A stretch of DNA of 11,598 nucleotides from Myxococcales bacterium. GTDB lineage: Bacteria > Myxococcota_C > UBA6777. Numbering within the stretch: position 1 is the first letter of the stretch; each line of letters starts with the position of its first letter. Positions 1 through 7,324 of the stretch are shown here, piece after piece. The stretch lies in the NCBI GenBank assembly GCA_027005175.1, contig JALTMC010000059.1, positions 1 to 11,598 on the forward strand, written 5' to 3'. The position numbers were made by a program, and so were the translations under genes. A model generated the notes under the pieces. The model saw nothing but the letters and a program-made list of their open reading frames with translations, had not been told where the DNA came from and ran no database searches.

Positions 1-1103
1 AACAGAAAGAAGGTGTCTTTCCCAAAACTCTTCGTAATATGTGGGTGGCTGTCAGTTTCTTTAATCCAGTCATCGCACTGCTTGCTCTTGCCCTTGTGCC
101 GATTGCTGCTGTGAAAGGAGAGCAAAATGCATTTCTGGCTTATTTAGGAAACCTCTCTGGAGGGCCTTGGCTGGGAATGCTGATCTCGATTGATGCTGTG
201 TTGGTGCTAAGTGGAGCTGTGTTAACGAGCTTTGTAGGTGTTACAGGTTTGGTTCGACGGATTACTCTGGATCGAATCTTACCTCGTTTTTTTCTCAAAA
301 CAAACCGACGTGAGACCTCGCACCGAATTATCATTGGGTTCTTTCTTTTAACGGTCTCTGTTCTTCTCATTACCAAAGGAGATCTTAAAGCTCTCGCCGG
401 AGTTTATACGATATCATTCCTTTCTGTCATGATACTCTTTGGTATCGGCAATGTACTCCTCAAAGTCAAACGGGGTCGATTGCCACGGCCCACACGAGCC
501 CACTGGTTTTCTGTTCTCATCGCTTCTCTTGCCGTTCTGTTTGGGCTGATTGGCAACATCAAGATGAATCCGGCTTATTTTTATATCTTTTTAGAGTATT
601 TTCTCCCGGCTGTCTTGATTGTTCTGATTATGCTCAATCGAATCTGGCTGTTAAAGGCCATCCTTTTTACAACCCGATCGTTTTTGCGCACATTTGGACT
701 TCCTCTTGCTTCTTTGCGACATAAAGTTCGGCGAAAGATTGAACAGATTAATTCACAACAGCTTGTTTTCTTTACGAAGGGAGATAGTCTCGCGAAGCTC
801 AATCAGGCGATGCTCTACGTGATCGACAATGAGCATACCAATCGCATCAAGATTGTAACGATTGTTAAAGACTCGAATGAAGTTCCCTCTGGTCTGCAAG
901 AAGATCTTGAGTTTCTTGACGAAGCCTACCCTGAAGTTGATATCGAATTTGTTGTCTTGGAAGGTGTGACTTTTGGTCCCAAGTTGATTCAAGACTTGTC
1001 GAAGGAATGGAATGTCCCACCGAATCTCATGTTTATCGGTTCTCCTGGTAATCACTTCCTTTATGGACTGGCCGAGTTAGGCGGGGTTCGGTTGATCATT
1101 TGA
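1..1103 (+). CDS. APC-family amino acid permease, C-terminal part (5' end outside window)
   Basis: The reading frame is open to the left edge, so the first ATG at 39 is internal and the start lies upstream. Numbering from that Met, hydrophobic membrane segments are visible at about 1-24, 42-71, 96-112, 119-143, 155-176 and 182-205. The loop GLVRRITLDRILPRFF (about 70-85) resembles the cytoplasmic loop seen in amino acid/polyamine/organocation (APC) permeases. After the last membrane segment comes a soluble tail of roughly 140 residues that looks like an alpha/beta fold and ends in GGVRLII, as in APC transporters with a cytoplasmic regulatory-type tail. The likely role is inner-membrane uptake or exchange of an amino acid or related organic cation; the substrate cannot be read from the sequence. 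The gene is convergent with the lipoprotein gene, with 26 bp between the stop codons. The family call is firm, the substrate unknown. Confidence 0.85.
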   Translation, partial: QKEGVFPKTLRNMWVAVSFFNPVIALLALALVPIAAVKGEQNAFLAYLGNLSGGPWLGMLISIDAVLVLSGAVLTSFVGVTGLVRRITLDRILPRFFLKTNRRETSHRIIIGFFLLTVSVLLITKGDLKALAGVYTISFLSVMILFGIGNVLLKVKRGRLPRPTRAHWFSVLIASLAVLFGLIGNIKMNPAYFYIFLEYFLPAVLIVLIMLNRIWLLKAILFTTRSFLRTFGLPLASLRHKVRRKIEQINSQQLVFFTKGDSLAKLNQAMLYVIDNEHTNRIKIVTIVKDSNEVPSGLQEDLEFLDEAYPEVDIEFVVLEGVTFGPKLIQDLSKEWNVPPNLMFIGSPGNHFLYGLAELGGVRLII

Positions 1104-1104
1104 T

Positions 1105-1131
1105 GCGTGGAGTGTGCTGTGACACGCTTTT
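1105..1131 (+). terminator. Weak candidate terminator between convergent genes
   Basis: A 5-bp stem, GCGTG (1105-1109) with CACGC (1123-1127), encloses a 13-nt loop and is followed by TTTTA. It lies just after the permease stop codon, in the short gap between two convergent genes. The stem is short and the loop large, so this is a weak call. No T-run follows on the minus strand, so it would serve the permease only. Confidence 0.25.
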
Positions 1132-3007
1132 ACTGGATACAGCGTGGGAGGGTGTATCGCTTTGCCGCGTTGTAGCACAACGTCCCTCGAAGCGTGTGAC
1201 CTTTGGGGCACTTGCAGGAGTATCCTTTTCTGCAATCAATATTTGGATTGCTTGAAAGCCTACGACAAGGAAGTTGGCAGGTGCGACTTATCGCATTGCA
1301 AATGGCATCACCATTGGCATTGCCTGTGGTGTGTTGTGGGCCATGTCCACATGTTGCCGCCCGACCACTGACAGTACAGGGGTTCCCTTGTGTCAAGACA
1401 GCCTTGCAACTGCGATAGCTAACATTCCCTTCGGTCAACGTTCCTCCTGTTGTGTAGCGAGGATAGCAAACCCCCTCCATCCCCGGGAGATAGCGGGTGT
1501 TGCAGTAGGGGTTGTTGCTTGTACAACATGTATCTCCCGGACCACAGTCCAAATTTGACTTGCATGCTTTGAGGCAGACCTTTTCTTTGCGACTGGCCCT
1601 GTAACCCAATGGCGCATCGATGCATTTGTATCCCGTGGCGCACTCCGCTTGTGTTCCCGCTTTGGTACAAGGCAAGCACTGGGTTCGGCCCGTGGGAGTT
1701 AGGCATCTGTTGAGACTTGTGTCGCATGTCGAGCCGCTCTTACAATCGCTATCCTTCACACACTCCACACAACGATTGAGCTTGATGTGACAGACGAAGC
1801 CTGAAGTGCATCGGGGTGACTTGCTTGAGCAGTCAACACATTGATTGTAATCACCGCAAACCTTTCCCTGGGGACAATCTTTGGTCGTGAAACAACCTTT
1901 GATGCATTTTTTGGTGGCCGCATTGCATACGGCACCTGGGTTGCAATCCGTGTTTTTTGAACACTCAAAGCATGTGTTGGTTTTGGTGTCACATCTGGCG
2001 TTTTTGGCGTAGCCACTGGCTACACAGTCAGAGTCTGCCTTGCACAGGACACATCTGCGTGTGGTCTTATCACATCTTGGCTTGCTTCTGTTACATCCCT
2101 GATCATAGGGAATGGACGGATTGATCGTGACTGCAATACATGCCACACAGGTGCGAGTTTTTCCATCGCAATAATAGGGGAGGCGACGGCTCTGACACCC
2201 TCGATCAAATCGGTTGGGTGTTGTGCATCGATACGATGATGAATCGGGAGTACAGACACCCCTAGAACAGATCGGAGTGGGAGCTTTGCAGTCTCTATCT
2301 GACTTGCATGGTGTTGGCCTTGGAACACATCTTCCACCCGAGCAGATCGGGGTTGGATCTTTGCAGTCAAAGTTGACTCTACATGGTGTCGGCTTTGGTA
2401 GGCATGTGCCATTGGAGCAGACAGGGGTGGGCTCCTTGCAGTCTGTATTGCTCTTGCATGTAGGGGGGCGGGCCACACAAACCCCATTGGAGCAGACAAG
2501 TTTGCCTGGAGCATTGCAATCTTTGTCTGAGCGACATTGAGGTTGCACGGAACGGACGCACTCTCCATTCCGACACAACGGGAGCAGCGGGTTTACACAG
2601 TCTACATTGCCTGTACAAGGTCCACAAATCCCTTTGGAGCAAACAGGCTTGTTGCTTTTGCAATTTTGATTGGTGCTGCATTCGGGGGGAATGGCCTCAC
2701 ATCTTCCGTTGGTACATTTGGGCCTGTTGGGGTTGTTGCAATCCCGATCCGAGCGGCACTCAAACTGTGCATTGCGAACACATCGACCATTCTGGCAGGT
2801 TGGAAACAGGGGATCGCGACAATCCACTCTACTCTTGCAGCCCGTCTTGGCTATTGTTTCTTGTGTTGCAACTTGGTCCGCGATCGCGGTACCACCGTCA
2901 GTTCGAGGGGCCTCCCCAGGCTGTACTGGAGGGGAACATCCCACACTCCATCCCATGAGCAATGCGAAACTGAAACAACACAGTATTGTAGAGCGAACTC
3001 TTAACAT
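1130..3007 (-). CDS. Cysteine-rich repeat lipoprotein (Dickkopf-like modules)
   Basis: About 625 residues. The frame is open back to an ATG at 3163, but that start would place 50 unlike residues before the signal peptide and overlap the dehydrogenase gene. Starts at 3016 and 3007 are better; GGAGG sits 10 nt before 3007 and only 1 nt before 3016, so 3007 is chosen. Residues 1-23 form a signal peptide (MLRVRS, then a hydrophobic core) ending in the lipobox SVGC with Cys24 as lipid site. Ser at +2 does not suggest inner-membrane retention by the E. coli rule. A Gly/Ala/Thr-rich linker leads to eight tandem modules at residues 57-260, of the form C-x5-C-x6-8-C-x4-C, often with DC and NGxC. Further Cys-rich segments with other spacing follow to the C-terminus. 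Many disulfides are expected, so it probably folds in the periplasm or on the surface. No catalytic motif is seen; a binding or structural role is inference. A candidate promoter precedes it. Confidence 0.8.
   Translation of the reverse strand: MLRVRSTILCCFSFALLMGWSVGCSPPVQPGEAPRTDGGTAIADQVATQETIAKTGCKSRVDCRDPLFPTCQNGRCVRNAQFECRSDRDCNNPNRPKCTNGRCEAIPPECSTNQNCKSNKPVCSKGICGPCTGNVDCVNPLLPLCRNGECVRSVQPQCRSDKDCNAPGKLVCSNGVCVARPPTCKSNTDCKEPTPVCSNGTCLPKPTPCRVNFDCKDPTPICSGGRCVPRPTPCKSDRDCKAPTPICSRGVCTPDSSSYRCTTPNRFDRGCQSRRLPYYCDGKTRTCVACIAVTINPSIPYDQGCNRSKPRCDKTTRRCVLCKADSDCVASGYAKNARCDTKTNTCFECSKNTDCNPGAVCNAATKKCIKGCFTTKDCPQGKVCGDYNQCVDCSSKSPRCTSGFVCHIKLNRCVECVKDSDCKSGSTCDTSLNRCLTPTGRTQCLPCTKAGTQAECATGYKCIDAPLGYRASRKEKVCLKACKSNLDCGPGDTCCTSNNPYCNTRYLPGMEGVCYPRYTTGGTLTEGNVSYRSCKAVLTQGNPCTVSGRAATCGHGPQHTTGNANGDAICNAISRTCQLPCRRLSSNPNIDCRKGYSCKCPKGHTLRGTLCYNAAKRYTLPRCIQ
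2228..2839 (-). repeat. Eight tandem Cys-rich modules inside the lipoprotein gene
   Basis: Eight consecutive modules of 21-27 residues (about 63-81 bp) run through this stretch, each with four Cys. Typical cores are CKSNTDC...PVCSNGTC and CRVNFDC...PICSGGRC. The last three modules share PTP linkers and also resemble each other at DNA level (recurrent TTTGCAGTC on the plus strand), which points to recent unit duplication. The repeat number may therefore vary between strains. Confidence 0.8.
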
Positions 3008-3065
3008 ACGACCCATACCTCCAACATTCCTTCCCTTAAAATCAATACATTCCAGCACACTATGG

Positions 3066-3094
3066 AGGGTATTGTGCGAGCGCGAGGTTGTCAA
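3066..3094 (-). promoter_or_regulatory. Candidate sigma70-type promoter for the lipoprotein gene
   Basis: Read on the minus strand, a perfect TTGACA (-35, 3094-3089) is followed after 17 bp by TACCCT (-10, 3071-3066). Transcription would begin near 3059, leaving a leader of about 50 nt before the start at 3007. The -10 box matches only 3 of 6 consensus bases. The gap to the upstream dehydrogenase gene is 140 bp, so read-through from that gene is also possible. Confidence 0.4.
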
Positions 3095-3147
3095 GGAAGA
3101 TATCGTTGAAGCGAGACACGGATGGGGTACTTTGGAAGGGGAGCATG

Positions 3148-4125
3148 TCAAATGGCTGGCCATTGGGGGGGTTGTCCTTGCAGGACTTTGTATACATCTC
3201 GAACGACCCAGCTCATATTCAACATCGCTCGCGTGGTTCGTGAAGCCAGGTGGGGCAACAATCGGATATTGGACAGACCGTACAATGGAGAAGTAGAGGG
3301 AGGTGGTTCAGGGTCATTCACGTCGAGGATCGCCTGCCCTCCTTGCTCTTTGACTTGATGAGCCCAGGAGACAAGGTCGTCCACTTTGATGAGCATACCA
3401 CGTGCTGTATTCAGAAGGACACAGTGAGGTTGAAGCTGTTCCAGGACCTCCTTTGTGATCAGGTGGTGATTCTCTGGACGTCCATCTGTATGTAGTGTGA
3501 GAATATCCGATTGTTTCCATAAGGTCGCTTTCTCAACAAAGATACTTCTATCTGTTTCAGGTAGTTTGAGTTTTTTCTGCGTGAGCAGGTCATTGTAGAT
3601 GACTCGCAAGCCAAAGGCTTGCGCGATTTGAGCCAATCGTCGCCCAATGCGCCCCATTCCTAGGATCCCAAGTGTCATATCACCGATCTGCTGGCCCACC
3701 AAGGTCTTGCGATAGCTGTGAAATTGTTCGGGAGTGATAGAGGGGGTGAGCGTGACTCTGGGGCGTAGAGCATCAAACAGCAAAGCCCACACATACTCAA
3801 CCACAGCTTGGGTGTTGGCGTTGGGGGTGTGAACGACTTGAATCCCACGCGACAAGCAGGCTTCTAGGTCGATATTATCCAAACCCACCCCAGCTCGACC
3901 CACCACCTTCAGGCGAGGTGCTTTTTCTAACAACTCATCGTTGACCTGTGTATAGGTCCGAACCAAAAGGCCCACAGCATTAGACAATTCGTGTTGAAAT
4001 GCCGGTATATCTTTGTAAGACTGCTCTACCACATTGGCACGTTCAGCCAACCACCGTCGCGCCTCTTTTGCAAGGTGTTCGGTCAGTATGATCTTGTGCT
4101 TTGAGAGGGATGGATTCGAACTCAT
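3148..4125 (-). CDS. D-isomer-specific 2-hydroxyacid dehydrogenase (SerA/PdxB-like, short form)
   Basis: 325 residues, the usual size for a short-form member without an ACT domain. The NAD-binding fold carries GMGRIG at 156-161 with an acidic Asp179 after the second strand, which favours NAD over NADP. Catalytic residues are visible: Arg242 in NTARG, Glu273 in DVNDPEP, and His292 in PHLASRT. The stretch GRAGVGLDNID (76-86) and TPNANTQAVVEY further on are typical of phosphoglycerate dehydrogenase-like proteins. The reaction would be NAD-dependent oxidation or reduction of a 2-hydroxy/2-oxo acid in the cytoplasm. The substrate may be 3-phosphoglycerate, erythronate 4-phosphate or another acid. 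The start at 4125 has GAGGAA a few bases upstream. It is divergent from pdxJ across about 140 bp, which makes a link to serine or PLP synthesis plausible but unproven. The lipoprotein gene follows on the same strand after 140 bp. Confidence 0.9.
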   Translation of the reverse strand: MSSNPSLSKHKIILTEHLAKEARRWLAERANVVEQSYKDIPAFQHELSNAVGLLVRTYTQVNDELLEKAPRLKVVGRAGVGLDNIDLEACLSRGIQVVHTPNANTQAVVEYVWALLFDALRPRVTLTPSITPEQFHSYRKTLVGQQIGDMTLGILGMGRIGRRLAQIAQAFGLRVIYNDLLTQKKLKLPETDRSIFVEKATLWKQSDILTLHTDGRPENHHLITKEVLEQLQPHCVLLNTARGMLIKVDDLVSWAHQVKEQGGQAILDVNDPEPPPSTSPLYGLSNIRLLPHLASRTTRAMLNMSWVVRDVYKVLQGQPPQWPAI

Positions 4126-4194
4126 GGATTCCTCATCCGTTTTCTTTTGTGATGGGCTTAATAACGCTGGACGGAAGTTCAGCTTTCCGGTAAG

Positions 4195-4213
4195 ATAGTT
4201 GGCATAAAACTAT
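4195..4213. promoter_or_regulatory. Dyad in the divergent dehydrogenase/pdxJ promoter region
   Basis: The 140 bp between the divergent starts (4126-4265) hold an inverted repeat ATAGTT-N7-AACTAT centred near 4204, plus a smaller one, CGGAA...TTCCG, nearby at about 4171-4184. The spacing fits an operator for a dimeric regulator serving both genes, but no regulator gene is present and the arms are short. No convincing -35/-10 pair stands out for pdxJ. AGG about 9 nt before its ATG is a weak ribosome binding site. Confidence 0.3.
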
Positions 4214-4265
4214 GACGTTTTCGTGGTGCCCTATTTTCCCCAACAGGCTTTTATAGGTGTAGAGT

Positions 4266-4997
4266 ATGACTCATCTCAGTGTGAATCTCAACAAGATGGC
4301 GTTGATTCGAAACTCGCGCGGCATTGATGTTCCCAATCTGGAACGCATGGCGGAGCGATGTCTTACAGCGGGAGCTTATGGGGTGACGATTCACCCTCGT
4401 CCGGATCAACGACATGCTCGATATGGCGATGTTTACACCCTTAAAGAAGTTGTGGATCGCTACCCTGGAACCGAATTAAATATCGAGGGAAACCCGATTC
4501 CGGCATTTCTAGAGCATGTGATACAGGCCAAACCTCATCAATGCACTCTTGTTCCCGATTCTCCCGACCAACTTACCTCGGACCACGGTTGGTCTGTCTT
4601 TTCGAACAGAGAGAGACTTCGGGATGTTTTGGGTCAACTCAAGCGGGCAGGTATTCGAGCGAGCTTGTTTATGGATGTTGAGAATACCGAAGAGTTTTCA
4701 CTGATCAAAGAGCTTGGTGGGGACCGGGTGGAGTTGTATACAGAGCCGTATGCCCAGGCTTTTGGTACACCACAGCAAGAAGAGGTCTTGCGGCAGTATG
4801 TGGACGCAGCCAGCGCTGCCATGGCAGCGGGGCTTGAAGTGAACGCTGGACATGACCTTGACCTACTCAATGTGGGGCCTCTCTGTCAGAATGCCGAGAT
4901 CTTGGAGGTCTCCATTGGACACGCCCTTACGGTTGAATGTTTTGACTATGGTCTCGAAGGCACGATCCAACGCTATTTGGATATCCTGAAGTCATGA
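4266..4997 (+). CDS. pdxJ: Pyridoxine 5'-phosphate synthase
   Basis: 243 residues, the normal PdxJ length. PdxJ condenses 1-deoxy-D-xylulose 5-phosphate with 3-amino-2-oxopropyl phosphate to give pyridoxine 5'-phosphate, the ring-closing step of the DXP-dependent vitamin B6 pathway in the cytoplasm. Family motifs appear in order: VNLNKMALIRNSR at the N-terminus, HPRPDQRH at 43-50, ELNIEG at 70-75, LVPD at 95-98, AGHDL at 194-198 and EVSIGHAL near 214-221. His43, Glu74 and His196 align with the catalytic His45, Glu72 and His193 of the E. coli enzyme. HPRPDQRH is the variant of the phosphate/substrate loop seen in some phyla in place of HLREDRRH. Its stop overlaps the helicase start as ATGA, so translation of the two is probably coupled. 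The dehydrogenase gene lies divergently upstream. Confidence 0.97.
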   Translation: MTHLSVNLNKMALIRNSRGIDVPNLERMAERCLTAGAYGVTIHPRPDQRHARYGDVYTLKEVVDRYPGTELNIEGNPIPAFLEHVIQAKPHQCTLVPDSPDQLTSDHGWSVFSNRERLRDVLGQLKRAGIRASLFMDVENTEEFSLIKELGGDRVELYTEPYAQAFGTPQQEEVLRQYVDAASAAMAAGLEVNAGHDLDLLNVGPLCQNAEILEVSIGHALTVECFDYGLEGTIQRYLDILKS

Positions 4998-7324
4998 GTA
5001 AGGGGCGACCCTTAGTGACTGTGTCTGTTCGCGAATTGGTGGAGTTTGTTTTACTTGCGGGTGATCTGGAGCGAGGTGTCTCCTTTGGTGAGCCTGCCTT
5101 ACAGGCTGCCTGGGAAGGAACCAAAGGACATCAGGAGATTCAGGATGCTTGGCCTGACAATTATCAGGCCGAGGTCTCTTTGTCATGGCAGGTGGAGTCG
5201 AGTGACCATGTTCTGAAAATTCGAGGTCGCGTTGATGGTATTCAAACCTTAGAACACACTGTCGTGATCGAAGAAATAAAGACCTACTCGGGATGGACTG
5301 AACGGGTCGCTTCTCCTGTTCACTGGGCCCAAGGCAAAGTATATGCCTACATCTATATGCAAGAACACCCACTCGCTGCGATGGATGTGCAGCTCACGTA
5401 CCTCCACCGGAAAACCCGAGAGATTACGACCTTTCGAGAGAGCTATACACGAGAAGAACTCACTGCTTTCTTTGCACCTCTTGTGGCAGAGTATTCAGAG
5501 TGGGTGTCGATTCGATTGCGTTGGGCTGCTCGACGTAATAAAACCATTCAAACGCTGGACTTCCCCTATGAAGGGTACAGAGCAGGGCAGAGACATCTGG
5601 CTGTCTCTACCTATCGCGCCATTGCAGACAAAGAGATCTTATTTGCTGAATCACCCAATGGAGTTAGCAAGACGATCGAAGTACTATTTCCTGCGATTAA
5701 AGCAATGGCAGAAGGGCAACTTGATAAGATCTTTTATCTCACCGCGAAAACGGTGGGACGAGCTGTTGCTGAAAAAGCGCTTGCAGATATGCGAGAGGCC
5801 GGGCTGGATTTCCGTGCGGTAACTCTCACGGCACGGGATACGATCTGTGCGAGAAATGGAGAACCTTGCGATATTCCTAACTGCCCCTTTGCCAGAGGCT
5901 ATTACGATAAACTTAAAGATGTCTTGCGCAAGGGGATGGAGATTCAATCTCTGACCATGCACTCGATTAAAGAGTTGGCAGAACATCACGAGATGTGTCC
6001 GTTTGAATTGTCTCTCGACCTCTCTCAGTGGGCCGATGCCATTGTCTGTGATTATAACTATGTCTTCGACCCAAAAGTCTATTTACGCCGTTACTTTGAC
6101 CAAAAAAAATCGTCCTATGCGTTTCTTGTTGATGAAGCACACAATCTCGTAGACCGCGCACGTTCGATGTTTTCTGCTGACTTGTCAAAGAAAGATGTGT
6201 TGGAAACAAAGCGAGAGATACAGTCCTTGTTTCCCTCTTTGGCAAAGCATCTTCATCGGATTAATAGCTATATGGTGAAGCTACGAAAACAATTCGAGGA
6301 GGCCGAAGAACAGCCTCTCTATCAGGACACGCTTCTTCTTCCTGATTGTCCCAGGGAACTCGTCATCCTGCTGGAAAACTTTTTGGAAGAGACTGCGCTT
6401 GAACTCTCCAAGGATACATCACTTGCTGCTCCCTCTAGCCTACTGGATATGTATTTCAATATTCGCGACTTTGTCCGTACCTCCGAACTTTTTGACCCCG
6501 ATTCCTTTGTCGCTTTCTTTCTCTCTCGTCGAAAGTATTCACGCCTTAGCTTGTATTGTCTCGACCCTTCCAAGCTTGTTCAAAAGGGACTTCAGCGTGG
6601 GAAGTCGGCTGTGATGTTCTCTGCAACACTGCGCCCTCTGGACTACTATCGCACTCTACTCGGACACCCCGACGAAGGACCGACTCTCCAACTTCCCTCA
6701 CCCTTCCCACATGATAACTTAGAGATCTTGATCAATCCAATGATCGAGACAACCTATCGCAAACGTGACCGAAGTTATGATGATGTTGTGCTCGCTGTCG
6801 CCTCTTTGGTACAACAGAACACAGGTAATTATCTGGTTTACTTTCCTTCCTACAAATACATGGGAGAGGTGTGGTCCCGCTTTGTAGAAGCCTATCCAGA
6901 TGTCACCACACTGCCTCAAGTACCAGGGATGTCAGAGCAAGAAAGAGAAGCATTCCTCCTCTCGTTTCAACCCAACCCCACATCTACCCTTGTTGGATTT
7001 GCCGTGATGGGAGGGATCTTTGGAGAAGGCATTGATCTGGTCGGTGACCGACTCAGAGGAGTCGCTATTGTCGGTGTTGGCTTGCCTCAAGTCTGCTTGG
7101 AACGCAACTTGATTCGCAATCACTTTCAAGAGAAAAAAAACGCCGGATTTGCCTATGCTTATATCTATCCAGGTATGAACAAGGTACTCCAAGCTGTCGG
7201 TCGATTGATTCGCACTGAGTTCGATATCGGTGAAGCCCTACTGATTGATAGACGCTTCTCCTACCAACAATATCGTAGCTTGTTTCCACCCTGGTGGAGT
7301 CCAAGGTATTTAAGGAATGGCTAG
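4994..7324 (+). CDS. PD-(D/E)XK nuclease fused to XPD/DinG-family Fe-S DNA helicase
   Basis: 776 residues with two parts. Residues 1-150 look like a RecB/Cas4-type PD-(D/E)XK nuclease: His46 in a GTKGH motif, Asp81 in GRVDG, Glu94-Ile-Lys96 in EEIKT, and the QxxxY motif Q113/Y117. Residues from about 190 form a superfamily 2 XPD/DinG-like helicase. FYLTAKT is motif Ia-like, DEAH sits at 380-383, SATLRPLDYY and GEGIDL lie in the second helicase domain, and QAVGRLIR at 733-740 is motif VI. Four cysteines (285, 292, 297, 335) are placed as in the Fe-S domain of XPD, implying a 4Fe-4S cluster and 5'-3' unwinding, as known for the family. The odd point is the P-loop, ESPNGVSKT at 219-227: Ser225 stands where GKT has Gly, although Lys226 and Thr227 are kept. 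The start overlaps the pdxJ stop (ATGA). The expected role is DNA repair or processing of branched DNA. A defence role is possible given the methyltransferase downstream. Confidence 0.93.
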   Translation: MSKGRPLVTVSVRELVEFVLLAGDLERGVSFGEPALQAAWEGTKGHQEIQDAWPDNYQAEVSLSWQVESSDHVLKIRGRVDGIQTLEHTVVIEEIKTYSGWTERVASPVHWAQGKVYAYIYMQEHPLAAMDVQLTYLHRKTREITTFRESYTREELTAFFAPLVAEYSEWVSIRLRWAARRNKTIQTLDFPYEGYRAGQRHLAVSTYRAIADKEILFAESPNGVSKTIEVLFPAIKAMAEGQLDKIFYLTAKTVGRAVAEKALADMREAGLDFRAVTLTARDTICARNGEPCDIPNCPFARGYYDKLKDVLRKGMEIQSLTMHSIKELAEHHEMCPFELSLDLSQWADAIVCDYNYVFDPKVYLRRYFDQKKSSYAFLVDEAHNLVDRARSMFSADLSKKDVLETKREIQSLFPSLAKHLHRINSYMVKLRKQFEEAEEQPLYQDTLLLPDCPRELVILLENFLEETALELSKDTSLAAPSSLLDMYFNIRDFVRTSELFDPDSFVAFFLSRRKYSRLSLYCLDPSKLVQKGLQRGKSAVMFSATLRPLDYYRTLLGHPDEGPTLQLPSPFPHDNLEILINPMIETTYRKRDRSYDDVVLAVASLVQQNTGNYLVYFPSYKYMGEVWSRFVEAYPDVTTLPQVPGMSEQEREAFLLSFQPNPTSTLVGFAVMGGIFGEGIDLVGDRLRGVAIVGVGLPQVCLERNLIRNHFQEKKNAGFAYAYIYPGMNKVLQAVGRLIRTEFDIGEALLIDRRFSYQQYRSLFPPWWSPRYLRNG

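Noticed and set aside
2020-2568. 182-codon open frame on the minus strand inside the lipoprotein gene
   Set aside because: It is an out-of-frame shadow of the Cys-rich repeats; the repeated DNA keeps the alternative frame open. No ribosome binding site or recognisable domain.
2228-2839. Regularly spaced repeats resembling a CRISPR array
   Set aside because: The units code for protein modules in frame, the spacers are not unique, and the repeats are imperfect. No cas genes.
3008-3163. Longer N-terminal form of the lipoprotein starting at 3163
   Set aside because: It would put 52 residues before a clear lipoprotein signal peptide, overlap the dehydrogenase gene by 16 bp, and bury the candidate promoter and ribosome binding site.
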